Assembly (NCBI GenBank): GCA_946807835.1
Contig: OX327686.1
Coordinates: 10,354,001-10,418,000 of the forward strand
Length of the DNA: 64,000 nucleotides
Reading direction: 5' to 3'
Source: Ailanthus altissimus
Taxonomy: Eukaryota > Streptophyta > Magnoliopsida > Sapindales > Simaroubaceae
The position numbers and the translations under genes were made by a program. Under the pieces are notes generated by a model. That model was given only the letters and a program-made list of their open reading frames with translations, searched no databases and was not told where the DNA came from. Shown one piece after another: positions 1 through 11,603 of this stretch; the first letter of the stretch is position 1, and every line of letters starts with the position of its first letter.

Positions 1-245
1 AAAGTTATCTTCAAGGTCTTGGGAGATGGACATAATGAAAGCAAATGATGTTTCTGTTATGCCGCATCTATACACCTTGGTCACTCTCCTGCGATGATCT
101 TTACTATTCACTTCTTTCTTATTAATCTAACGATCGATCATATAAGCAACTATAAAGAATTTTTCCACTGTCATTCTTGTTATAGGTTTTCTACTACATT
201 TTTCTCAGTTCCTTCTTCCATTTTTGGTCATTTTATATTTTTCAC

Positions 246-1090
246 TGTTGATGGAGGAAACGCTATTCTCCCCGTGAGATTAGGTTAAAGCAAAAAGTCC
301 CAAGTTCAACTTTGAACCCTAATCTCTTTACACAGTTGAATAACTTGTATATAAAGCAAAATAGTAAGAATTCAAAGCAGAAAATAAAGAGCACAACACA
401 ATCACTTACATAGTTCGGCCAATTGCCTACGTTCATGGTGGATCCAAGTGTCTTAACTTTTCTTATTAACTCCCTAGAGATTTTACAAGGAAAATCCAAT
501 GAAGAACCCTCAAAAGGACTTAATGTTTAGTGTATCATTACTCTACCATGAACAAATGAGCACCCAAACAATAGTTTTACCCTAGCGCACATAAACACTT
601 AGTGTCTACCTAATTTTTTCATTCTTTTAGAGTCTCTCTTTTAATGTTTGATCTCAACTAAAGGGCTTACAAGTATTTATATAGGGGTTATTTCGTGCCT
701 ACTAACCTTATTCCTTATTGGAGTAAGAGTCCACTTATTTTAGAAGTTGTAAACTTCCCAAAACTCAAAATTCAGATTAAAAATAGAATATCCCCTGCTC
801 TGGCGCTGAGCCTGTATGAGTCCAGCATTACAGCGTTGGGCATGCCGCGTCCAGCACTGCGATGCTGGGAACCTGGCGCCGCAGCGCTGGAGTTATGTTT
901 TGGGCGTCTTTGCACTTTTTCTTACTTCCTTCAAGTTTTTGAATCCCGTCTCACTTCCCTCTTCATGTCCCACAGGTCGTAGACTTTTTCATACGTGTTT
1001 CATACGTTCTAGATTTCTTGTGACTCTCCTCTTTGATATTCATCTCAATTCGTGTCCAAACAAGATTGTTGAATCACTAAATCTCCAACA
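246..1090 (-). mobile_element. Solo LTR, gag-only copia family A
   Basis: This 845-bp block matches, along its whole length, the two LTRs of the element at 14,453-17,625. It begins TGTTGATGG and ends CTCCAACA on the + strand. The flanking pentamers are TTCAC (241-245) and TTCTC (1,091-1,095), a target duplication with one mismatch. No gag sequence adjoins it, so it is a solo LTR left by LTR-LTR recombination. The orientation is taken from family members whose gag is on the - strand. It contains the GC-rich words (around 790-890) that recur in other LTRs of the window. Confidence 0.85.
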
Positions 1091-4000
1091 TTCTCATTAT
1101 TCTGTCTCTTCTTTAAATTCTTCTGACTCTTCTTCTAAAGTAAAATTATCACACAATGAGCTGCAAATTGACCCAATTTTAGATGGTTTCTCTATCTTTT
1201 TCTCTTGCTCTTTTGTGTTTTATTTTTCTTCTTCATGCTTCACTTTTTCTTTCTTTACCTTACTTCCCAATCTGTATTCTGCCAATTTTCCCTCCTTTAT
1301 TAAGGAATTTATCTATCCTTTCAGAGACTTATAATTTTTAATATATTGTGTTTTTAGTGAAAAGCACAATATTTTAACCGGTCTTATTGATCCTCTAAGA
1401 CAGGGATTGCCCTAGGCTCTTAAAACACCCTTTATCTTTGTACTTCTTCCCAATCTACTCAGTTGTAGTATTGATCGGGATCAAAGGCTTGTAAACCTAT
1501 CTCCTATTTTTTTCATCTCTAGCATTTTTTCACTAAAGGATCATTTCGTATCATACTAATATATAGTTTCCCTTTCTCTCAAAATAACCATTATTGTCTT
1601 CTTGTGTTGTACTACTTCATCTTTTTCTTTACATATCCATTATTCTAACTTTTAATTAATTACTTCAAAGGAAGTAAAGTTTTTTATCACCAAATATGGA
1701 TAATACTTTGTCATTGGCTTTAAAGCTTTTTGATAAGCATGGGCAGCTACTTCAAGATCACAATTCTAATTTCATAGAGCTGGTTGAAGAACTTTTTTTA
1801 TCTATTCATTCTTTCTTTACTTCAGTATGAACAAATGAGAAGTTGTCTTCTTCTTTTTTCTATCTCTCATATATTGCGTGATGAATTATAAGCGCATTTT
1901 TTTTCATAAGATGAGATCGAGTTTTCCTTTAGAATTTGAAACTACACCTAAGCCAATCCACTTAAGCTAGAAGGAATTTTAAAAGCCCATCATCTGCATA
2001 CTTCATCAACTTTTGGTTAAAGTGAGGTGCTCTTTTAGATCTCTCTATCCACCATGTTGGTATGAGATGAATTTGTGTGGTTTAGGGGTTGTGTATCTCC
2101 TTGGTGAATCTTTCTGCATTTTCTTATAATTACACATAACTTAGTACTTTCTTTAGAATTGAAACTTTGCACTTGCCTCATTGCTTGCAATTTCTAGCTT
2201 CTTTTGACGCAACTCCTCTTCACTTACTTCTACACCATTTCCGTGTACTTGTTTCTCTTGAATATGTTCATCTCACATCTCTTCCGTTCTTTTCATCACA
2301 ATCAATTGATCTTTCAACTGTTAGTTCTCTATACGTGCTTCTTTGAGCCGATTCATGATTTTTATCAGCATATACGTTACCATTGTTGGAACTTCACCTT
2401 CTATATCATGATATACTTAACTTGTCTCTTATCTCCCTTTTTCTTCCATATCAACTCCAATTTTGACTCACCATTTGATTTCTTCTTGATTCTACCATTT
2501 TGATAACAAACTCCTTTAGATTTGTGTTGTGGAGACAAGTTTTTGGCAGACGATGGCATTAAAGCCGTTGCAAATCAATTTTAAAGATGAAATTACAAAA
2601 ATCTCCTTCTAATGTTGAATTTGCTCATTTCGAAGTTGAAAACCATATTGTTGATCGTCTCAAATATTTATAAAAAATATTACAACGCTCAAGTCAGTGT
2701 GGATTCTTTTTAAGAATGATATTTAAAATATTAAAAGTAAAAAGTGTTAAAAGAGATAAGTGGTGAAGTTTTAGAAAATTTTATGAGTAATGTGTTAAGA
2801 TTTTTGTATGTGTTTTTTAAAATATTTTTCATATATTTAGAGAATGAAATCATCTTTATTTATAGGCAGAATTTGGAGGGAAAAAATGGTTATACTCCAA
2901 ATTCTCAATTTGATTCGTTCTATTATCCATCCTTATTTTCAATCTTGATCCTTCCACGTTGAACATCCAACTAGTGACTTTTGTTTGTAGAACCAGTTAG
3001 TTGTTAATTTTTTGTTTATTGAATTATCTGGTGTATTTATTTTCACAACAAATACAAATGTCATTAAAAATAGTGAACAAGTGGCGTGTCTTTATTGGGC
3101 CAACTAATTTTGCTCCTAACACAAATATATATTTTACACAAAATTATTAAACTAAAAATATTAATATCCACCTCACCAAACAAGGTCAAAAATACTATTT
3201 TAAAAAATAACAGACACTCATTGTTTTTGTTGCTTAATGATAAAGAGCTTACAATGTATTTTTTTTTTTTTTACTAAAGTTAATGTTTCTAAAGTTTCAA
3301 GCTTGAGTTTTTTCCAATCATTTCGAGCTCGAATCATCTCTCCTTGAGTAAAAAAAAAGTAAAACAAACATACCCTTGACAATACAAGTGTTCTCGTCAT
3401 TCTTTATTTAGTTAGTGTTGATTACTTAATTGAATTACCAAATAAATTAACCGGTAATATATCTCACATCTAAGAAAATAAAAGAAATAAAATAGTGTTA
3501 CTCTTACATAATTAAATACAAAATTTATATTTTAATTAATACATCATTAATTAATGATTATCACTTATTTAATAATTATTAATATTTTATCTCTTATTAA
3601 TATAATAATTATATAATATCAATCAATAATATACGTATCTAATATTATATCAGTTAGAACACAAACTCTATCTCCTAACTATATAAGTACACATTAGTCA
3701 AAGAAATAATACTTAATTAAAGTAAATTTCACCTATTAAAAAAGTTGAATTGATTATTTTTTAAAAAAAAAACTGAATTGATCTTAGTAATATCTCATAA
3801 TAACAAAAAAGTTTAAAGAATATTATTATAAATACTTTTAAAGTATTATTTAATTTTATTAGTTTGATAAATAACCAGTAATAAATCGTTAAAAAATATT
3901 TTATATAAATTAATCATATTTGTGTGAATAGCATGAAAAATCTAAAATACTTTTTTAAATTTTTTTAAAAAAAAACAACTTTATCCTCGTGCAACAAACA

Positions 4001-5990
4001 AAAAAAATGATTTCCTATCTAATCAACAACTTTTCGACACCTTCTTATTTGACTTTTAAACCTCTTTTTTTTGAAGAAATTAATACCATCTACTTATTTG
4101 ACTTTAAATTTTTTTGAATAAATCTCCATTTTCTTTATCAAGTTTATAATTTTCATTTTACTAATCCAGTTCATGTTTTAGTCTCTTTTGAGTTTCTTTG
4201 CTTGCTTTAACAGAATAATATAAAATTTTTTCAGCAGAATCATATAAAAAAAATAAAAAGTTGCTTGAGTGGGACAATGAACACATTATGTATTAAAAGT
4301 TTAATATATACAGATCGTTTCATCAATACAGGCAATGCCGTATGAATTAGCTCAAAAAAAAAAATGAATTGAATTTTTACTACAAGTAATGAGTTTATAC
4401 TTTCTCATATTTTTAGATAATTATTAAATACATTATCAATATTTTTATTTTAAAATTATAGTTTTAAAACTTTGCAAAACGCATTTCTATTATTTTATAT
4501 AAACAATTAAATTAAATATATTAATTATTCTGTAAAATAAATTCAAAATTCCTGCTTAAAAGGCAATGCCAACTAGCTCTTAGTTTGATGTTTTCTTCTT
4601 GGTCATTACTTTCAAGAGTAGTGGCAGAATTATAAGACCCAAGAGTTTACGAGCTTCCAAACTCTAACATAGTCCTTTAATATTTTATTAATTATATAAT
4701 TTTTTAATATTAAAATATTTATTTTGACCTTTTAATTTTTTTTTAAATTCTTATATTTAATAAATTAAATTATTATTTTAAAAAAATAATTCTTACTAAT
4801 ATTAAAGACTTACTTTTTTAATTTTTTAATTAATTTATAAAAAAATAAATACGTGCACAAGTAAAGCAACGTAAATTGTGCATATGCATAATTTTTTATT
4901 TTTAAAATTTATTTTTATAATAATTATATTATTAATTTTAAATAATGTAAAAAATATATTTATTTTTTATTTTCATAATATTTTAAAAAAATTAATTTTT
5001 TAAATAAAATAAAATAAATTTAGAATTATTTTTAACAATATTAGGATTGTTTAATTAAATAAAATAAATCAATTGCTTAAATTTTTTTTGAATAATTTTA
5101 ATTAAATTTAGAATTATTTTTAACTTTATTAAGATTTAAGGTGGGGCATGCACTATGGCACGCATACGATGGTGTGACGTGATGTGCGCACCCAAATATG
5201 GTGCCCAACTCTGTCAGCTACGTGGTGCCACAGGGCAATTTAAATTTTTTTTGTATTTTTTAATTATATTTTATAATTTAAAAATATATTAAAATTGTGA
5301 GTATATTTATTTATTTATTAATAATTATTTAAGTTAATGTGTTTAATTTACAAGTATCCCTATTTTATATTTTCCTAAATTAATTTTTTTATCTTAATAA
5401 AAATTAATTTTATATTTATAAATAGTCTTATTTATACATCTTTTCTTTAATACAAAATAAATTTATATTTGTATTTCTTTTCCTACATAAAAAAGAAAAT
5501 TTCAACTTAACCTATATAAATAAATTTACAATTATAGAATACCATACATTGATAATTTTTATATTATCTTCAATTTACATTAAATTCTTCTTCTTAACTC
5601 AAAAATCAAATTAAAAAATTTCTCAAAGAAATAAGTTAGAATCTTTTATGTATTTTAATAAGTTTATTTATATATAATTAGTTTTTTAATTTTTTACTAT
5701 TATAAATTTATATGTATTTTTTAATGGATCTAAACTTATTAATTTTAAAATATAAATTTATTTTTACTAATAATACAATAATTATTTTTTGTTTAATATT
5801 TTTATTATTTTTTTAGTAGAAAAATTATCTACAATTAGTTCAGCTCAAAATTTTAAGATTAAAAAATTCTTATAATTTATAATAAAAATATTAAAAATTC
5901 ACTCATCCTTATTATTTGGCTTAAATTTAAATTTATGCTAAAATCCACTCATTTTTATCATTTGACCCTAAAATTCAAATTCAAATTCAA
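1091..5990. other. AT-rich intergenic stretch with an undefined coding remnant
   Basis: No intact gene is visible. About 1,091-2,560 is pyrimidine-rich on the + strand. At about 2,155-2,490 the - strand reads as a broken charged, coiled-coil-like peptide (runs of E, K, R with leucine spacing) with several stops. It could be a decayed transposon gag or a structural gene; I do not recognise it. From 3,000 to 5,990 the sequence is very AT-rich with poly-A/T tracts, apart from a GC-richer island at about 5,140-5,225. Confidence 0.5.
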
Positions 5991-6233
5991 ATTTCGATTC
6001 TGTCCTTACGCGAGAGTCAGTTAATCACCACAATCAAAAAGTAATTTCAGTGTTTTAGGTGTCATGCGAGGGTGTTCTTTTATCTTTTGCAACCCTACTT
6101 TCCTAGAATCCAAAAAGTCCCGAGACTCGCGTACGACCTTCATCGTCACATTTTCAAGGAACAAGACTGCACGTGTCATCAAATGAATGAAAAGTGTCCC
6201 CACTTGCCGTTCACGCTCCTGGTCAAACAGACA

Positions 6234-6811
6234 CTCCACTGACGGGGTATTAACACTGTCACCCCCTGAGGTTTGTACAAATAATACTATTATGACGGCT
6301 ATTAAGTTAATTACACTGTTCCCCCTCTACCTAATCTCAGTTACCTTTTTCGTTTACACTGTTATTATTTTTTCTTTACAATTTGAATTGCCTTTTTTTA
6401 TTTAAATTATTGAATTTTGTTTTTATTTTTTTCTTTTTATTTTCTTTATGCATTACAAATAAATAAATATTTTTTTATTTAATAAATTAAATAAATATTC
6501 ATTATTTTAATAAAATATTATTAAATAATAAAAAGTAATTTTATTTATTTAATGATTAAGTAAATAAATAAAACTTATTCTTATTTATAAATTTATAATT
6601 AATTATTATTAATAATATAAAAATATATATTTCGTGTAGGGTGTGTTGTATTCGACCTGTATATGAGTGTGCATGTGTGACCGCGTGGCATGCAGCACAT
6701 ACACGTCTTGTGTGCCACATGTCATTGAATGTATCTGTAATAAATTAATACTACAATTTAATTTAATAAAATAAATAATACAATATACTTTAGCAACCAC
6801 TCGAACTATGC

Positions 6812-6850
<39 letters not shown>

Positions 6851-7797
6851 CTTAAATATTCAATTTTGGTAAGTTAACTTTTTTAACTTAGATATTTAAT
6901 AAAATCGTCAAGCATTTGTGTCTGTCTAGAGTATAATTATTAAAATTGTACACTTACACTTAATTTTTTATTACATGTTCTAAATTTTTTTGATTAAATA
7001 TCTGATTTTTTTATTCTTTATACTAATTTATATGTTAATTTTAACTTTTAAGAAACTCGAAAACTTAGCATAGAACTTGAAAAATACAATAATATAAAAA
7101 ACTTAATGGATTATAAAAATACAATACCACATTGTAGCATTTCCTTATTTTGTATCTTAAAAATTACATTCATTCTTATGTTAAAAGCCTAACTTAAATT
7201 TGGTTTGAAGGGAATGATTATTCTACTAAAAACTATTTAGTTCAATTAACAAATAACAAGAATGTGATTATGATAATAAGAGAGATTCAAATATTAATTC
7301 ATTGTAGTTTATAATTTATTATAATAAAAATATTAACTATAATGCAAAATATTAATTAATTTATAATAATAATATCAAATATTAATAATTATGAAATAAC
7401 TATAATGATATTTATCTTAATTAAATATTAATTAATTTGAGTCTCTTATTTCATTATAGTTTATAGTTCATTATGATAGTTATGTAATAATATTTCAATA
7501 TAATAATTAATAAAATCTTTATTTAATTTATTAAATAAATAAAAACTTATTTATTTATTTGTAATACAATAAAACAAAAACAAAATAAAAAGTAAAGGAA
7601 AGGAAATAATTAAAATAAAATAAAATAATTAAAAAAGAAGACAATTCAAATTAAAAAGAAAAAACAATAACAATGTAAACGGAAAAAATAACTAAGATTA
7701 AGTAGAGGGGGTATAATATAATTAACTTAATAGCCGCCATAAAACTGTTATTTGTGTAAACCTCGTGGGGTGACAATGTTAATACCCCCTCCACTGA
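6234..7797. mobile_element. Non-autonomous Mutator-like TIR element in the DCL3 promoter
   Basis: The element occupies 6,243-7,788 (1,546 bp) between direct copies of CTCCACTGA (6,234-6,242 and 7,789-7,797). A 9-bp target duplication is typical of Mutator-like elements. The ends are long inverted repeats of roughly 280-300 bp. The left one starts near GGGGTATTAAC and the right one ends GTTAATACCCC; both continue through a matching stretch of gypsy-unlike, AT-rich sequence. The interior is AT-rich, contains a (TA)n run and has no transposase, so it needs proteins supplied elsewhere. It sits about 340 bp upstream of the DCL3 start codon. A hAT or other TIR class is less likely because of the 9-bp duplication. 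Confidence 0.8.
6812..6849. repeat. (TA)n microsatellite
   Basis: An uninterrupted TA dinucleotide run of nearly 40 bp inside the Mutator-like element. It is likely length-variable. Confidence 0.95.
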
Positions 7798-8122
7798 TAC
7801 GAACCAAGGAACTAGTTTTAAAGTACATCGCTTAAACAGAAGTACAGAGCAGAGACATCTCTCTAGTTCTCCCGTCTCTTTTCCTAATTCAGTTCTGAAA
7901 AAATTAAAAATTAAAACATAAATTCTCCTCCTTGACAAAAAAAAAAAAATAATCTCCTAAACTTTCTTTGTTTCTTAAACTCGATCTCTCTTTTACTGGA
8001 CTGTGAAGTATGAATTCAACACAATTGGTATTTTCATACATCAAACAATCTTCATTGATTCTTAACTAGAATTGTCCTACCAAATGATTCATCCAATTCG
8101 TTAGGGCTTTACGCTCGTCAAC

Positions 8123-8442
8123 ATGCATTCTTCAAAGGAGGACCATAATCCCCTCAAGATAAGCTTTAGTCAAATAAACTCTCCAAACCCACCTCATATA
8201 GACTTGAATGATCGTGATCATGTTGTTGGTGGCCCCTATTCTTTCACAAGGACTTCATCCCTAGAAAGTATTTTTCTTTTTTTGGAATTTTTTCTTGCTG
8301 TTCTTTTGGTTTGTGATTTTGTTTATGTTTATATTTTGTTTTGTGTTTTTAGTTATCAATAAAGGTGTTTGAAGTTACAAAGAAGAGGAACACAATAGCA
8401 GTGTTAGAGACTGGAGCTGGCCAGACAATGATAGCTGTGATG
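8123..8442 (+). pseudogene. DCL3: DCL3 relic: N-terminus and helicase P-loop
   Basis: Exon 1 starts at ATG 8,123 and reads to about 8,268. A short intron ends at AG 8,351-8,352, and exon 2 reads KVFEVTKKRNTIAVLETGAG from 8,364. The expected join would give YQLKVFEV. Here one base appears missing, so CAA is followed by TAA (8,361). The exon 1 donor also lacks a G in the phase needed. The Walker A lysine codon is replaced by glutamine (CAG, 8,422-8,424), giving GAGQT, so this ATPase could not bind nucleotide normally. Reading ends at 8,442 where the inverted pararetroviral arm begins. Confidence 0.88.
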
Positions 8443-9648
8443 CTTACTAACGGCCTCTTGCTTGGTTGTGGCTATGTCGGGCCAAACTTTTGTGGAAAAT
8501 AATGTGGTAGTGCAGGATCAAGTGATACAAAGAAACAAATTTTTGGTGCAGAGGATCCTATTAAAGGGCAACTGTAAAGTAGATTCTCTGATTTTATTAG
8601 GTTATTCCGGGTATATTATTCAAATGAACTTCCAACTTCAAGAACTAGTGGAGAGTGGTTTTAGAAAGTCATTTAAAAGAAAAAACTCAAAGGTTTTTAT
8701 TTCTTTTTATTTATTATTTTATGATCTTACAACTGATGGGGCATCTCATTTTTATAAGAGGAGAGCTTAGCACACACTTATAGACTCTAAGAGATAAGAC
8801 TCTTATCTCTTTTACATGCGTCAAACATACACTTAAACTTGGGATTACCCCTTACAAACTTTGACACCTGAAAATCATAACATAAAGATAAAGAGGCTGT
8901 GGACCAAAGTTGGGATAGGAATTTTCACAACTTTTCATGCGGAGGCATCTTTCACATAGGTCTAGAAAATACTCATGCTCTTGCGTTAGAAAAGAAGATT
9001 CATTCACATGAAAATATCATTAAAGGCTTATTGAGTGGTCATTGTCTGTGTCATAACCTGCTTGGGTGGCAACACATCTGTCAAGTGCTTCTTCAAAAGC
9101 TTTATCCAGCTTGGAAGAGTACAGATTATGATTGGGTTGGGTACATATGGGGTCCATGGATGGTGACTTTGTTTGGTTAAGTTTTCAATGAAATTCTGAA
9201 TTTGACTGTCGACATATAGATCCTGTGCATCTTGGAACAGGACAGAGTTGTTTTGTGTTTAGAGGGATAGGGTTAAATTAGGTTCAATGTTTTGTGATGT
9301 GTCATGTGAGATTTATGTTTGGATTATTTAAGAGGATGAGGAGGGAAGGTGGTCATTATAATACTTGTAGTCCTTTTCAATGCTTGTGCAATATTCAGGA
9401 GGATATTTTTTTTCTAAGGAGCGTTATCTTTTTATTCTAACCAAATGGATTGAGGAATGACTCCATTGATTTCTGCTGCAAGTGTCCGCTGTAGGTTTCT
9501 GATTTCAGCAGGGTGATTTTCTCTATATTCGTGTTTGAGAAAAAATGGGAACACATAGTAATCTTTTACTACTGGATAGTAATGTACAATTTTGTTTGTT
9601 GTAATTATCCCTTTACGCTGGAGAATCAGGATAGTTCTGAGTTTATTT
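8443..9648 (+). repeat. Left inverted arm of the pararetroviral insertion
   Basis: The arm begins CTTACTAACGGCC directly after the DCL3 P-loop codons and mirrors 11,604-12,819. It carries a TATA-like TATAAG at 8,753-8,758 in + orientation, so it would be a viral promoter-plus-leader copy facing inward. Similarity ends in the AGTTCTGAGT region around 9,640; beyond it the two sides differ. It lacks the 28-bp tandem duplication present in the right arm. Confidence 0.85.
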
Positions 9649-10515
9649 TTGAGTACTAGAAACCTTGAAAATTGAGGGGACTAGGACTTGAACTTTGGAA
9701 CCACCATTCTATAGGATAGAAATATTCAAGAAATATTTTTCCACAGTGATGTTTTCTTGCATTTCTTGCATCCATTTTATCATTGTGTCAAGATAAAATT
9801 CCATTGTTATTAAGTGTTGGTCCAGTAGATACCAAAGAAAATATAGAATATAGTGAAACCATTTGTCAAGAGGAAAAAATGAGTGTAGGTGGAAGAAAGG
9901 ATATGTGGGATGTACTCCTAGTCCACCAAGGGTTAATAATCCATGGGTTTGGATTGATAATGGATAATGAGTTGGTGTGCTTGCTCATGTAAAGTGTATG
10001 TTTAGGCAAGTTGGATAAGTTCGGGAGGATGAAGAGGAACAAGAAGATTGATGATAGAAGTCATGGAAACAATTTTGGGCATGTGTTTTGGTTTGGGTTT
10101 TTGGGTATGGTTCGTCTGGATCGCCTCTATCGTATCTCTCTTTTAGATATTTTTTAGAAGACTTCTTCTTCTTCTTGTTTTTTCTTTACAAGTAAAACTC
10201 ATCATCTGAGTGAGGATCTTTTTGGTAAGATTAGCACTGGCAATGAATATTCCAATAACAATGGGTTTTTGGGTTTTTAAAGGCATATATGGGTTTACCT
10301 TTACCATCAAAATATTGGATATGAAGGTCTTCTCTTTCCTTTTTTGTATATGGTTGAAGCATGAATTGGGTAGAAAAATAAGATGCTTTTGAAACTTCTT
10401 TGTGGTCAAAACTGATTTCTATTTGTCCATTTCCACACTTAAAGAATGAGTGGTTTGTGAATTGGACTAGTTTAGGTGTCCTGGATTGTCTGTGATTTTT
10501 TTCATAATTTGTGAC

Positions 10516-11347
10516 CTACTTCTTAAGCAAAATTTTGACAAGTTTATCATGTGACAATTTTCGTGAGACATAAGTATAAGTAGGTACTTGTTTTGAATCA
10601 ACAGAGATGAGATGAGCATCTTTAGATGCATGTGGAGTACCAAAATCTAAAGCATGGTTTTGTACTCTATAGACTAATTGGTAGTGTAAGGTGGTTGCAA
10701 AGGTGTCTGAATCTAGGATACCACCAATAATTTGGATTTGGGCCTTGAGGGCAGTGGTGAGTTGTGGATCTTTGACTGGCATGCAAAAGTTTAGATATAG
10801 GGTTACAAGAACAATATTAACATTTAAGGTGGTTTGGACTGTACCAATACAGGTATGTTGATACTTAGAGAACCTTGTGTCTAACAAAACGATTTTGGCA
10901 ACTGTTGGTAGACCTTTGTGTTCATAGAATGTTAAGGCAAATCTTACTGCTCCGAAATAAAGGTGTGAAAAACCATCTTGGACCCATGTCTTGACAAGTT
11001 CGTCTAGGAACTTGAGTGTAATCATTTGTTCTACAGTGGTTGCAGGAAAAAAATGTTGATCAAATCATATGGCTTAAACATATTCTTTGGCTTTTAGTTT
11101 GTTAGGGGTAATTAAACTTTTGACAATAGGACGAGAATGAGTTTCTAGATTTTAGGAAGGCTTGGTATAGGTTAAGGATAGGTAATTCAATGATTGGGAT
11201 TCTTTTGTCTTCAGAGATGTAGGTAATTTCATATAGGTGATCTATTTTGAAAGAGCTTGTTGATCTGAGTGTAAGGGAAAGAGTAAGCAATAAAAGAGAA
11301 GGTTAAAGTTAGGGAAGAGAAAGATGTGTAGCTGTATCAGATTCCAT
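10516..11347 (-). pseudogene. Endogenous pararetrovirus movement-protein relic
   Basis: On the - strand a start codon lies at 11,347-11,345, followed by an interrupted N-terminal part (stops, then an open stretch 11,290-11,102) and, after a frame change near 11,100, an open reading frame of 169 codons (11,025-10,516). That stretch has the character of the caulimovirid cell-to-cell movement protein, which forms tubules or binds plasmodesmata: a hydrophobic beta-rich core with the conserved short run LLDTRF. Decayed coding text continues below 10,409 towards about 9,650 in shifting frames. Movement of this family to other hosts or function here is not possible given the breaks. A fragment of a retrotransposon that acquired a movement protein is the main alternative. 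Confidence 0.7.
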
Positions 11348-11526
11348 GTTTAAAGATTTAGTTCTTTCCATAGGAGTTCATATCCTAATATTTTAGGAAT
11401 AGTATTTTAAAACAACTGGAAGTACATAGCTTTGTGATCTCACAGCTAAGCTATACGCAGAGATAAGTATTGCTCAGTCTCCACTTGCTAGGTTGATGAG
11501 TTTCCACCCGATATACTATCAAATCA

Positions 11527-11538
11527 GGCTCTGATATA
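11527..11538 (-). other. tRNA-Met-type primer-binding site
   Basis: On the - strand the sequence reads TATATCAGAGCC, close to the TGGTATCAGAGC complement of initiator tRNA-Met used by plant pararetroviruses and copia elements. It lies between the leader-containing right arm and the movement-protein start, the order expected for a caulimovirid. Confidence 0.6.
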
Positions 11539-11603
11539 AATAACTATCAAATAAGATGTTAAAGTCACACGATTTGATCAACACTTTCTTCCTGCAACAT
11601 TGC

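Noticed and set aside
8462..9992. Several + frames (8,462-8,770, 8,899-9,180, 9,783-9,992) as genes
   Set aside because: They lie in the viral promoter/leader arm or antisense to the viral core and show no protein similarity.
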